Part shown: piece by piece, positions 9,068 to 19,116 of the stretch
Layout of the letters: each line of letters opens with the position of its first letter
How positions within the stretch are numbered: position 1 is the first letter of the stretch
Assembly (NCBI RefSeq): GCF_003933735.1
Contig: NZ_RSED01000002.1
Span: 124,001-188,000 of the forward strand
Length of the DNA stretch: 64,000 bases
Origin: Aquabacterium soli
GTDB lineage: Bacteria > Pseudomonadota > Gammaproteobacteria > Burkholderiales > Burkholderiaceae_C
Direction of reading: 5' to 3'
Notes under the pieces: generated by a model
The model's input: only the letters and a program-made list of their open reading frames with translations
Database searches by the model: none
What the model was told of the DNA's origin: nothing
Made by a program: the position numbers and the translations under genes

Positions 9068-9113
9068 GCGCCAATGTAGTTGCATAGCGAATCAATTGGC
9101 GCTACATTGGCGC
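9068..9113. promoter_or_regulatory. Operator upstream of marR-like gene
   Basis: A perfect 12-bp inverted repeat, GCGCCAATGTAG (9068-9079) and CTACATTGGCGC (9102-9113), ends one base before the ATG at 9115. Its 22-bp spacer holds TTGCATAGCGA (9080-9090), which differs by one base from TTGCATAGCAA upstream of the tautomerase gene. The placement over promoter and start site suggests autorepression. Confidence 0.65.
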
Positions 9114-9114
9114 C

Positions 9115-9531
9115 ATGTTCGATCAATGCCTCTACTTCAACACCGCGGCCCTGGCCCGCCGGCTCGACAAGGAGTGGACCGAGGCCTTCGCGCCCTTCGA
9201 TCTCACGCCGCCACAGGCCTTCATGCTGCGCGCCCTCCTGGACCAGCCCGGCTTGCTGCAACGCGAGCTGTCCAGCGCCTTGTCGATCTCCCGCTCCACC
9301 GCCACGCGCGCGCTGGATCATCTGGAAACCAAGGGGCATGTCGAGCGTCAGAAGGCCGGCAGCGATGGCCGCGAGGTGGCCATCTTCCCGACGCCGCAGG
9401 CCATGCGCATCAAGACCGCACTGAACGAAGCCAGCGGCGTGGTGACCGCCCGCCTCAAGAAGGTGCTGGGCGGACAACGCTTCACAGACACCGTCGACCA
9501 GATCAAGGGCGTGCGCTCGGCCCTGGAATGA
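9115..9531 (+). CDS. MarR-family transcriptional regulator
   Basis: A 138-aa MarR-type regulator. The winged helix spans roughly residues 35-100 (FMLRALLDQPGLLQREL, SISRSTATRALDHLE, recognition and wing KAGSDGREVAIFPT). It is preceded by a strong inverted repeat that overlaps the start, and followed after 69 bp by a tautomerase gene whose leader shares an 11-bp palindromic motif with its own promoter. Ligands are likely small aromatic acids, as in many MarR proteins, but this is a guess. Confidence 0.9.
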   Translation: MFDQCLYFNTAALARRLDKEWTEAFAPFDLTPPQAFMLRALLDQPGLLQRELSSALSISRSTATRALDHLETKGHVERQKAGSDGREVAIFPTPQAMRIKTALNEASGVVTARLKKVLGGQRFTDTVDQIKGVRSALE

Positions 9532-9571
9532 GCGGGAAAGCCCATGCGGCTTCTTTTTTCAATCCACATAG

Positions 9572-9582
9572 TTGCATAGCAA
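9572..9582. promoter_or_regulatory. Candidate MarR half-operator before tautomerase
   Basis: TTGCATAGCAA is a palindrome (TTGC, 3-bp centre, GCAA). With one base on either side it repeats the 12-base string TAGTTGCATAGC found at 9077-9088 in front of the marR-like gene. It lies 18 bp before the tautomerase ATG. Confidence 0.55.
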
Positions 9583-9600
9583 ATTACCTGAAAGGCCACC

Positions 9601-9993
9601 ATGCCCATCCTCCACGTCAAAGTCAGCGCCGAACGTTCACCTGAGCTGTCGCGCCGCATCGCCGATCTGCTGCTGGCGCTGACCAGCCGCATCCTGCGCA
9701 AGGACCCGAAGGTCACGGCCATCGCCATCGACTATGTGCACCGCGACGACTGGATCGTGGGCGGACGCAGCCTGGCCGAGCAGGGCAAGCACAGTGTCTA
9801 CTTCGACATCAGGATCACCGACGAGACCAACACCAAGGCCGAGAAGGCTCAGTACATCCGCGAGGCCTTCGATGGCTTTGCCGCGCTGCTGGGTGACCTG
9901 CACGAAGAGAGCTACATCCACGTGCAGGACGTCCGGGCCGCCGCCTACGGTTATGGGGGCCGCACGCAGGAATGGCGCTACCAGCACGCTTGA
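9601..9993 (+). CDS. Tautomerase-superfamily protein (4-oxalocrotonate tautomerase-like)
   Basis: A 130-aa protein that begins Met-Pro (MPILHVKVSAE), so after Met removal Pro1 is available as the general base used by the tautomerase superfamily. The length is that of a double-unit (MIF/cis-CaaD-like) chain rather than the 62-residue 4-OT. The C-terminal part has VYFDIRITDETNTKAEKAQYI and HVQDVRAAAYGYGG. The reaction is probably keto-enol tautomerisation of an aromatic-catabolism intermediate or a promiscuous substrate. It is likely regulated by the MarR gene just upstream. Confidence 0.82.
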   Translation: MPILHVKVSAERSPELSRRIADLLLALTSRILRKDPKVTAIAIDYVHRDDWIVGGRSLAEQGKHSVYFDIRITDETNTKAEKAQYIREAFDGFAALLGDLHEESYIHVQDVRAAAYGYGGRTQEWRYQHA

Positions 9994-10019
9994 TCAACCG
10001 CCCCCCGCGAGCGGCCCCG

Positions 10020-10439
10020 TCAGTCCCCGCCCGACACCCTGCCCCGCAGCTGCTTGACGCCCGAGCGGGTCGCCTTGCCCTCCAGGCGCCGCCGCTTCGA
10101 GGCCAGCGTGGGCCGTGTGGGCCGGCGCTTCTTGGGGGTGACGGCCACGCTGTCGACCAGGGCCTGCAGGCGCTCGATGGCTTCTGCGCGGTTGCGCTCC
10201 AGGCTGCGGCTGGTCTGCGCCTTGATCACCACCACGCCGTCGGCCGTGATGCGCTGGTCATTCAGGGCCAGCAGGCGCTCCTTGATGTGCTCTGGCAATG
10301 ACGAAGCCTGGATCGAGAAACGCAGGTGCACCGCGTTGGACACCTTGTTGACGTTCTGCCCGCCCGCGCCCTGGGCACGGATGGCCGAGAACTCGATCTC
10401 GTCTTCGACCAGGGTGATGAGGGGGGCGGCAGAGGGCAT
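10020..10439 (-). CDS. arfB: Alternative ribosome-rescue factor ArfB (YaeJ)
   Basis: A 139-aa peptidyl-tRNA hydrolase of the release-factor class. The GGQ catalytic motif is in RAQGAGGQNVNKVSNAV, and the lysine/arginine-rich tail needed for mRNA-channel binding ends the protein (PKKRRPTRPTLASKRRRLEGK). The length matches E. coli ArfB (140 aa). It frees ribosomes stalled without a stop codon. ATG 10439 (MPSAAPL) is chosen over 10466. It is convergent with the tautomerase gene. Confidence 0.93.
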   Translation of the reverse strand: MPSAAPLITLVEDEIEFSAIRAQGAGGQNVNKVSNAVHLRFSIQASSLPEHIKERLLALNDQRITADGVVVIKAQTSRSLERNRAEAIERLQALVDSVAVTPKKRRPTRPTLASKRRRLEGKATRSGVKQLRGRVSGGD

Positions 10440-10640
10440 GGCGGTGCAGAGCGGAAGAACCGTCACTGTAGTGCCAAGTGGTGGCCGCCCGAGCAGCTTT
10501 TCATCCCTGTGTGGCCTGAGGCTTTGAAGGGCATCGAAAGCGCTGCCGACCTCAGCCCTTATAGTGAACCCGCCCCCGCCAAGATGCGATGAAGACGCGG
10601 TCAGACGTCGATGGTTCGTCCACTTTTCCTGGAGATTCGA

Positions 10641-11192
10641 ATGGCCCAGTACCAGATCGCCGTGGTCGTCGGCAGCCTACGCCGCGACTCATTCAACCGC
10701 CAGTTCGCGCATGCACTGGTGAAACTTGCCCCGCCGGAGTTCTCGTTCAAGTTCGTGGAGATCGGCGATCTGCCGCTGTACAACCAGGACGACGACGGCT
10801 CGCCGGCCGAGTCGGTCAAGCGGCTCAAGGGCGAGATCAGTGCCGCGCAGGGCCTGATCTTCGTGACGCCCGAGTACAACCGCTCCATCCCCGGCGTGCT
10901 CAAGAACGCGCTGGACCATGCCTCGCGCCCGTATGGCCAGAGTGTCTGGAAAGGCAAGCCTGCCGGCGTGATCGGTGTGTCGATCGGCGCCATCGGCACG
11001 GCACTGGCGCAGCAGCATCTGCGCAACATCCTGGCCTACCTGGACGTGCCCACCCTGGGGGCGCCCGAAGCCTTCATCCAGCACAAGGATGGCCTGATCG
11101 ATGCCAATGGTCAGATCGGCGAGGCCAGCAAGCAGTTCGTTCAGGGCTGGGTGGACCAGTACGTGGCCTGGGTCAAGCGCCACACGGGCTGA
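10641..11192 (+). CDS. NADPH-dependent FMN reductase
   Basis: A 183-aa flavodoxin-like reductase. VVVGSLRRDSFNRQFAHAL near the N-terminus is the FMN phosphate loop, and VTPEYNRSIPGVLKNALDHAS is the conserved isoalloxazine-binding region of the NADPH_FMN_red (ChrR/YieF/SsuE-like) family. It probably reduces FMN, quinones, azo compounds or metals such as chromate. ATG 10641 (MAQYQIA) follows a GGAGA site; the upstream in-frame start at 10611 is less likely. The stop is 6 bp from the convergent chemoreceptor stop. Confidence 0.93.
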   Translation: MAQYQIAVVVGSLRRDSFNRQFAHALVKLAPPEFSFKFVEIGDLPLYNQDDDGSPAESVKRLKGEISAAQGLIFVTPEYNRSIPGVLKNALDHASRPYGQSVWKGKPAGVIGVSIGAIGTALAQQHLRNILAYLDVPTLGAPEAFIQHKDGLIDANGQIGEASKQFVQGWVDQYVAWVKRHTG

Positions 11193-11198
11193 TCCCCG

Positions 11199-12779
11199 TC
11201 AATGGGCAGGGGCTTCGAGCTGGTAGCCGGCAGAACCCGGTGACAGACGGAACTGCGACACCACCTGGGCCAACTGCGCCGCCTGGTGTTGCAGGCTTTC
11301 GGCCGCTGCGGCGGATTCTTCCACCAGTGCCGCGTTCTGCTGCGTGACCTGGTCCAGCTGGTTGACGGCATCGCCGATCTGGCCGATGCCGGTGCTCTGC
11401 TCCATGCTGGCCGAGGTGATCTCGCCGATCAGGTCGGACACGCGCTGCACCTGGCTGACCACCTTGCCCATGGTTTCGCCCGCGGTGTGCACCAGCCGCG
11501 AACCGTTCTCGACCTTCTCGACGCTCTCGCCGATCAGGCTCTTGATCTCGCGCGCCGCCTGGGCGCTGCGCTGGGCCAGCGAGCGCACCTCGCCGGCCAC
11601 CACCGCAAAGCCCCTGCCCTGCTCGCCGGCACGCGCAGCTTCCACCGCGGCGTTCAGCGCCAGGATGTTGGTCTGGAAAGCGATGCCATCGATCACGCCG
11701 ATGATGTCGGCCACCTTGCGTGAACTGGCCGTGATGTCTTCCATCGTGGCCACCACCTGACCCACGACAGCACCGCCATCGACCGCGACGGCCGAGGCGC
11801 TGGTGGCCAGGTGAGAGGCCTCACGCGCGGTCTCGGCGTTCTGCTTGACCGTGGCGGTGAGCTGCTCCATCGACGCAGCGGTTTCCTGCAGGTTGCTGGC
11901 CTGTTCTTCGGTGCGCTGCGACAGATCGGCATTGCCCGTGGCGATCTGGGCCGAGCCCGTGGCGATCGAATCGGAGCTGTTGCGCACCGACAGCACGATG
12001 CCTCGCAGCGAGGCCACCATGCGGCCCACCGAATCGGTGAGCTGGCCCAGCTCGTCTTTGGTGTCGGCCTGCACATGCACGCTCAGGTCGCCTGAAGCCA
12101 CCGCTTCTGCGGCAGCCTGTACCCGGCGCACCGGCACCACGATGGAGCGTGTCAGCCCCCAGGCCAGCAGGCTGCCGGCCAGCACGGCCAGCACGGTGCC
12201 GATGGCCAGCGCGGTCACGCCCTGACTGGCGACGGACTTGGCCTCGTCGCGGGTGGCATCCATGAAATGGCGCTGGTATTCGGCCAGCTCTTCCACCGAC
12301 GCCAGGTAGGCCTTGGCGGCCGGAAACACCTTGTCCAGCACCTCGGCGTTGACGTTCTCGCCCGCCTCCTTGCGCTTGAGCAGCGCATTGCGTTGTGTCT
12401 GGAAGGCTTCGCGCTGTGTGCTGATGACCCCGATGAGGCGGCGCGCCTCGTCGGTGGAGGCCAGCTCGTTCATGCGCTTGATGCGCTCGGTCGTGGCGCT
12501 CACGGTGCTCTTGAGCTCGTCCTTCACGCGGGCCACGGCGGCCTCGTCGGTGGCGAAGAAGAGCACCCAGGTGCGGGCCGAATTGGCCTCGATGGCGCGC
12601 GCCCAACGCTGTGTGAGGATCAGCATTTCAGCATCGACCCCGCCCAACTGGTCAGCGATCGCGTCCACGGCGCGTATCCGCTGGATACCCATGCCGGCCG
12701 TGACCAGGCTGAGCGCGATCAGGGCGGCGAAGCCCAGCGCGAGGCGCTTACCCAGTTTGAGATTCCTGAAAAAGTCCAT
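11199..12779 (-). CDS. Methyl-accepting chemotaxis protein
   Basis: A 526-aa chemoreceptor. TM1 is at residues ~12-30, then a four-helix-bundle periplasmic domain (~35-190), TM2 (~190-212), HAMP (~213-265) and a long coiled-coil signalling domain with the tip [20 protein letters not shown], which binds CheA and CheW. There is no C-terminal NWETF-like pentapeptide for CheR/CheB tethering. The ligand is unknown. A sigma-28-type promoter lies about 100 bp upstream, so it is probably expressed with the flagellar regulon. Confidence 0.95.
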   Translation of the reverse strand: MDFFRNLKLGKRLALGFAALIALSLVTAGMGIQRIRAVDAIADQLGGVDAEMLILTQRWARAIEANSARTWVLFFATDEAAVARVKDELKSTVSATTERIKRMNELASTDEARRLIGVISTQREAFQTQRNALLKRKEAGENVNAEVLDKVFPAAKAYLASVEELAEYQRHFMDATRDEAKSVASQGVTALAIGTVLAVLAGSLLAWGLTRSIVVPVRRVQAAAEAVASGDLSVHVQADTKDELGQLTDSVGRMVASLRGIVLSVRNSSDSIATGSAQIATGNADLSQRTEEQASNLQETAASMEQLTATVKQNAETAREASHLATSASAVAVDGGAVVGQVVATMEDITASSRKVADIIGVIDGIAFQTNILALNAAVEAARAGEQGRGFAVVAGEVRSLAQRSAQAAREIKSLIGESVEKVENGSRLVHTAGETMGKVVSQVQRVSDLIGEITSASMEQSTGIGQIGDAVNQLDQVTQQNAALVEESAAAAESLQHQAAQLAQVVSQFRLSPGSAGYQLEAPAH

Positions 12780-12885
12780 GGCACCCTCGTTTCGTTGATG
12801 TCGTGATGAGCCAGCTCCCTTTCAGGATGCGTCGTGCCGGGCGGATGCGACCAAGGCACGGCAGAACAGCAGCCGGTACTCCGCC

Positions 12886-12913
12886 TTATCGGCAAGGGTT
12901 GGCGGTAACTTGA
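12886..12913 (-). promoter_or_regulatory. Sigma-28 (FliA) type promoter of the chemoreceptor gene
   Basis: Read on the minus strand: TCAAGTTA (12913-12906), a 12-bp spacer, then GCCGATAA (12893-12886). The enterobacterial FliA consensus is TAAAGTTT, 11 bp, GCCGATAA, so the -10 is perfect and the -35 has two mismatches with one extra spacer base. It points to the chemotaxis gene starting at 12779. Confidence 0.7.
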
Positions 12914-13054
12914 CACAGCCCCGCACGACAGGGCGCGATGCCCCTGTCAGCGGGCGGGCTTATGAGGGAGAAACAGTGTCCGGATAGCCATACTGTCCCG
13001 ACATGCGCCGAGTGCTGACGCAGCCCACGAAAACCCCCGGGATGGGGAAAGAAC

Positions 13055-14517
<1,463 letters not shown>

Positions 14518-14521
<4 letters not shown>

Positions 14522-15342
14522 ACGCGCGCATCCTGGTCATCGAGGACAACCCCGTCAACATGGAGCTGATGACCTACATGCTCAAGGCATTCGGGCACGA
14601 GCCCATCCAGGCCAGGGACGGCACACTGGGGCTCGATCTGGCACGCACGAGCCAACCCGATCTGATCCTGTGCGACATCCAGATCCCCGGCCTGGACGGC
14701 TATGCCCTGGCGCAGCGGCTCAAACAGGACGACGCCCTGCGCCGGATCCCGCTGATCGCGGTGACGGCCTACGCCATGGTGGGTGACCGGGAGAAAGTGC
14801 TCGCGGCGGGTTTCGATGGGTATGTGGCCAAGCCCATCGACCCGGCGGAACTGGCCAACACCATCGCCACCATCCTGGCCCAGGCGCCACCAGGGTCCCT
14901 CGTCAAGGGCGCCACCACCCCGTCCACGGCGCGCCACCCACAGGGCGCCGCGGTGCTGGTGCTGGACGACCAGGACATCAACCTGCATTTCCAGCGCGAC
15001 CTGCTCGAGCCCCTGGGGTACCGGGTGCTGACCGCGCATGAGGTGCCCGAGGCGCTGGACATGGCCGTGCGCGAGCACCCGTCGCTCATCATCTCCGACG
15101 TGGGGCTGACCGGCACCCACGGCTTTGAGTTCCTTCGCCAGGTCAAGGCCGATGCCCGCCTGCGCGAGGTGCCCTTCATGTTCCTGACCACCACACACTG
15201 GGATGCGGCCGTGCGCGACGAGGGCCTGGCGCTCGGCGCAGACCGCTTCCTGTTCAGGCCGATGGACACCAGCGCCCTGTTGGCCGAGATACGGTGCTGC
15301 CTCTCAGGGGTCCCGGGGGCGCAGGGCACCCCGGCTCACTGA
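14518..15342 (+). CDS. Double-receiver response regulator (REC-REC, no output domain)
   Basis: A 274-aa protein of two CheY-like receiver domains. The first spans about 1-122 with phospho-acceptor Asp53 (ILCDIQIPGLDGYALA), Thr in VTAYAM and Lys in YVAKPID. The second spans about 143-265 with Asp194 (IISDVGLTG) and TTTHWD. No DNA-binding or enzymatic domain follows. It probably acts as a phosphorelay or protein-binding output for the PAS kinase encoded upstream with a 4-bp overlap. The second domain lacks the usual Lys-Pro and reads LFRPMD, so its switching may differ. The last 7 bp overlap the convergent yejF gene. Confidence 0.92.
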
Positions 15343-16973
15343 ACCGGCACGGGCTGCGCGGACGACAGCAAGGTGCGCGTGTAGGGATGCTGCGGTGACG
15401 CCAGCAAGGCAGCGGCCGGGCCGGCCTCGACGATGTCGCCATCCTTCATCACGATGATGTGGTGCGCCATGGCCGTCACCACCTCCACATCGTGCGTGAT
15501 CAGCAGGTAGCTCAAGCCCCGCTCGCGTTGCAGGCGTTGCAGCAAGGCCAGCACCTGCTTCTGGATGGTGACGTCCAGCGCGCTCGTGGGCTCGTCGAGC
15601 ACCAGCACCGCGGGCTCGACCACCAGGGCCCGCGCCAGGGCCAGGCGCTGGCGCTGGCCCCCCGAGAACTCGTGCGGGTAACGCTCCAGCAGCAGCGGGA
15701 AGGCGGATTCGGTCAGGCCCACCTCGGCCAGGGTGCTCAGCACACGCTCGCGGCGCTGGGCATCGCTCAGTTCAGGGTGGTGGATGCCCAGGCCCTCGCC
15801 CACCAGCTCGCCCACCGTCATGCGGGGCGACAGCGACGAGAACGGATCCTGGAACACCACCTGCACGACACGGCGCAGCGGCTTGTCTGCACGGGCATCC
15901 AGACGCCAGGGCTGACCCTTGACGGCAAGCTGCCCTGTGAATGGCTGCAGCCCGAGCGCGGCCAGCGCCAGCGTGGACTTGCCGGAGCCCGATTCGCCGA
16001 TCACACCCAGGGTCTGACCCGCATCCAAACGCCAGTCGGCCCCCTTGACGGCCACGAACTCGCCCTGCTTGAACCAGCCCTGGATGCCCGGGCGGGGCAC
16101 GGGATAGCTCACGCGCAGGCCTTTCGCCTCGATCAACGCTTGGGCCTGGGGCACGGCCTCGACCACGTCGCGCGCAGGCCGGCTGTCGAGCAGCTTGCGG
16201 GTGTAGGCGTGCTGCGGGTTGGCAAAGACCTCGGCCACGGTGCCCTGCTCCACCAGCACGCCCTGCTCCATCACGGCCACACGGTCGGCGAAGCGGCGCA
16301 CGAGGTTCAGATCGTGCGTGATCATCAGCACGGCCATGCCATGGCGGCGCTGCAGATCGGCCAGCAGATCGAGGATCTGCTGGCGCAGGGTGACGTCGAG
16401 CGCCGTGGTGGGCTCGTCGGCCAGCAGCAGCTTGGGCTCGCAGGCCAGGGCCATGGCGATCATGGCGCGCTGCCGCTGCCCGCCCGACAACTGGTGCGGG
16501 AAGGCGTTGGCGCGGCGCTCGGGCTCGGGGATGCCGGTGCTGGCCAGCAGCTCGACCGCGCGCTGCCAGGCCTGGGCCCGCGACACCGCCTGGTGCAGCT
16601 CGACCACCTCGGCGATCTGGTCACCCACCGTGAACAGCGGGTTCAGCGCCGTCATGGGCTCCTGGAAGATCACGGCGACGTCCTTGCCGCGGATGCCGCG
16701 CAGTGTGCGCTCCGGCAGGGTCAGCAGCTCGCGAGGGCCATCGGGCGCCAGGTCCAGCACGGCGCTGCCGGTGGTCCAGGCCTGGGGCACCAGGCGCAGC
16801 AGGTTCAAGGCGGTGATGGTCTTGCCCGAGCCGGATTCACCCACCAGCGCCAGCTTTTCGCCCGGCTGGATGTCGAAGTTCACGCCGTGCACCACGGTCT
16901 TGCTGCCAAAGCCGATGCGCAGATCGCGCACGGACAGCAAGGGGCGGGCGCCCTGGCCGGTGTTGCCGCTCAT
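15336..16973 (-). CDS. yejF: ABC transporter ATP-binding protein YejF (two fused ATPase domains)
   Basis: A 545-aa double ATPase for oligopeptide-type uptake. Both halves have Walker A (GESGSGKT near residue 36 and GESGSGKST near residue 325), signature (LSGGQRQR and FSGGQRQR) and Walker B (LLLADEPTTALD and VLVLDEPTSALD). The fused arrangement is typical of YejF, where OppD- and OppF-like parts are one chain. It is the last gene of the run and overlaps yejE by 4 bp. Confidence 0.95.
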   Translation of the reverse strand: MSGNTGQGARPLLSVRDLRIGFGSKTVVHGVNFDIQPGEKLALVGESGSGKTITALNLLRLVPQAWTTGSAVLDLAPDGPRELLTLPERTLRGIRGKDVAVIFQEPMTALNPLFTVGDQIAEVVELHQAVSRAQAWQRAVELLASTGIPEPERRANAFPHQLSGGQRQRAMIAMALACEPKLLLADEPTTALDVTLRQQILDLLADLQRRHGMAVLMITHDLNLVRRFADRVAVMEQGVLVEQGTVAEVFANPQHAYTRKLLDSRPARDVVEAVPQAQALIEAKGLRVSYPVPRPGIQGWFKQGEFVAVKGADWRLDAGQTLGVIGESGSGKSTLALAALGLQPFTGQLAVKGQPWRLDARADKPLRRVVQVVFQDPFSSLSPRMTVGELVGEGLGIHHPELSDAQRRERVLSTLAEVGLTESAFPLLLERYPHEFSGGQRQRLALARALVVEPAVLVLDEPTSALDVTIQKQVLALLQRLQRERGLSYLLITHDVEVVTAMAHHIIVMKDGDIVEAGPAAALLASPQHPYTRTLLSSAQPVPVQ

Positions 16974-18058
16974 GCGTCCATCTCCTTGCGCGGATCGAGC
17001 GCATCACGCAGGGCATCGCCCATGAAGGTCAGCAGCAGCAGGGTCGTGACCAGCACCGAGAACGTGGACAACGAGATCCACCAGGCATCCAGGTTGTTCT
17101 TGCCCTGCGCCAGCATTTCGCCCAGGCTGGGTGTGTCCGGCGGGACCCCCAGCCCCAGAAAATCGAGGGAGGTCAGCGCCAGGATGGCCGCGCTCATGCG
17201 GAAAGGCAGGAAAGTCACCACGGGCGTCATGCTGTTGGGCAGCACATGGCGCCACATGATCTGGCCGTTGCTCAGTCCGAGGGCTTTGGCCGCGCGCACG
17301 TAGTCCAGTTGGCGGTTGCGCAGGAACTCTGCTCGCACGTAGTCGGACAGCCCCATCCAGCCAAACAGGCTGAGCAAAAGCAACAACAGGCCCAGGCTGG
17401 GGTCGAACACTGCGGCGAAAATGATCAGCAGATACAACTCGGGCATGGCGCCCCAGATCTCGATCAGGCGCTGCGCGATCAGGTCGGTCTTTCCGCCATA
17501 GAAGCCTTGCAGTGCGCCGGTCAAGACACCCAGCAGCACGCCGCACACCGTCAAGGCCAGGCCGAACATCACCGAGATGCGAAAGCCATAGAGCAGCCGA
17601 GCAAAGACATCGCGTCCGCGATCGTCCGTGCCCAGCCAGTTGTCCGATGAGGGCCCCGACGGATTGGGCTCCTTGGCGAAGTAGTTGATGGTGTTGAAGT
17701 GATAGCGGTTGGGGGGGTAGATCGCGAAGTTGCCAGGCTTCTTGAACTGGGCCACGATGAACGGATCGAGGTAGTCGGTGGTGGTTTCGAAGTCGCCACC
17801 GAATTGCGTCTCGGGCACGTTCTGGAAAATGGGCGCATACCAATGGCCGTCGTAACGCGCAATGATGGGCTTGTCGTTAGACAACAGCTCGGCAAACAGG
17901 CTCAGCACCACCAGGATGCTGAAGATGATCAGGCTTGAGTAACCCAGACGGTGACGCTTGAAGCGCAGCCAGGCCCGCCGCGATGGAGACAGGGACACGG
18001 GTGCGGACACGGACGTTGGGGAAGCGGCGGACGTGGAAGCGGAGGTGGCCATGGTCAT
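16970..18058 (-). CDS. yejE: ABC transporter permease YejE
   Basis: A 362-aa OppC-type inner-membrane permease. It has an N-terminal helix near residues 40-60, a long periplasmic loop, and five further helices. The cytoplasmic EAA loop is seen as YVRAAKALGLSNGQIMWRHVLPNSMTP. The LGTDDRGRDVFARLLYGFR stretch is classical for OppC/DppC/YejE. It overlaps yejF by 4 bp and follows yejB after 6 bp. Confidence 0.95.
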   Translation of the reverse strand: MTMATSASTSAASPTSVSAPVSLSPSRRAWLRFKRHRLGYSSLIIFSILVVLSLFAELLSNDKPIIARYDGHWYAPIFQNVPETQFGGDFETTTDYLDPFIVAQFKKPGNFAIYPPNRYHFNTINYFAKEPNPSGPSSDNWLGTDDRGRDVFARLLYGFRISVMFGLALTVCGVLLGVLTGALQGFYGGKTDLIAQRLIEIWGAMPELYLLIIFAAVFDPSLGLLLLLLSLFGWMGLSDYVRAEFLRNRQLDYVRAAKALGLSNGQIMWRHVLPNSMTPVVTFLPFRMSAAILALTSLDFLGLGVPPDTPSLGEMLAQGKNNLDAWWISLSTFSVLVTTLLLLTFMGDALRDALDPRKEMDA

Positions 18059-18064
18059 CGTCCG

Positions 18065-19111
18065 TCAATCGAACTTCACGCGCGGGTCCACCCACACGTA
18101 GCAGAGGTCACCGATGAGCTTGGTCACCAGCCCGATCAGCGTGAACAGGTAGAGCGTACCGAGCACCACGGGGTAGTCGCGCCGGATGACGGATTCGTAA
18201 CTGAGCAGGCCCAATCCATCGAGCGAGAACAGCGTCTCGATCAGCAGCGAACCGGTGAAAAACGCGCCGATGAAGGCAGCCGGAAAGCCCGTGATCAGCG
18301 GGATGAGTGCATTGCGGAACACATGCTTCCAGAGCACGCTGCGCTCTCCGAGACCCTTGGCACGCGCGGTGAGCACGTACTGTTTGCGGATTTCTTCCAG
18401 GAAGGAGTTCTTGGTCAGCATGGTGAGCACCGCGAAACTGCCCAGCACGCTGGCCGTCACCGGCAAGGCAATGTGCCAGAGATAATCCACCACCTTCGCG
18501 CCCAGGCTCAGGTCATGCCAGTTCGACGAGGTAAGCCCGCGCAGCGGGAACCAGGCGAGGAAGCTCCCTCCCCCGAACAACACCAGCAATGCCACGCCCA
18601 GCACAAAACCCGGTATCGCATACCCCACCAGCACGAACAGGCTGGTGATGGCATCGAATCGCGAACCCGCACGCACTGCCTTGGCAATGCCCAGCGGCAC
18701 CGAGATCAGGTAGCTCAGGAAAAAGGTCCACAGGCCCAGAGAGATCGACACCGGCAGCTTCTCCTTCACGAGCTCCCAGACGTCTTTGTGATGGTAGAAA
18801 CTTTTACCCAGGTCGAACCTGGCGAAAGACACCAGCATCTGCACGAAGCGCTCAAGGGGCGGCTTGTCGAAACCATACAGCTTCTTGATCTCTTCCACCT
18901 GCGCACGGTCCACCCCCTGGCGGCCCCGATACCCGGCGCCACCTGAGGCAGCGCTTTCCCCGCCTCCCACAGCCCCGCCAGACTTGAGTTGGGACACCAT
19001 CTGCTCAACCGGCCCCCCCGGCACGAACTGAGTCACAGCAAACGTGATGATCAAGACGCCCAGCAGCGTCGGGATCATCAGCAGCAAGCGCCTGAGTACA
19101 TAAGCCCACAT
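18065..19111 (-). CDS. yejB: ABC transporter permease YejB
   Basis: A 348-aa OppB-type permease with N-terminal MWAYVLRRLLLMIPTLLGVL and the EAA-like loop YVLTARAKGLGERSVLWKHVFRNA. The loop after TM1 is longer than in OppB and contains a Gly/Ala-rich insert around residues 70-90 (GGAVGGGESAASGGAGYRG). ATG 19111 is chosen since it begins 5 bp after the yejA stop; an in-frame start at 19156 would overlap yejA. Confidence 0.95.
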   Translation of the reverse strand: MWAYVLRRLLLMIPTLLGVLIITFAVTQFVPGGPVEQMVSQLKSGGAVGGGESAASGGAGYRGRQGVDRAQVEEIKKLYGFDKPPLERFVQMLVSFARFDLGKSFYHHKDVWELVKEKLPVSISLGLWTFFLSYLISVPLGIAKAVRAGSRFDAITSLFVLVGYAIPGFVLGVALLVLFGGGSFLAWFPLRGLTSSNWHDLSLGAKVVDYLWHIALPVTASVLGSFAVLTMLTKNSFLEEIRKQYVLTARAKGLGERSVLWKHVFRNALIPLITGFPAAFIGAFFTGSLLIETLFSLDGLGLLSYESVIRRDYPVVLGTLYLFTLIGLVTKLIGDLCYVWVDPRVKFD

Positions 19112-19116
19112 TGATG

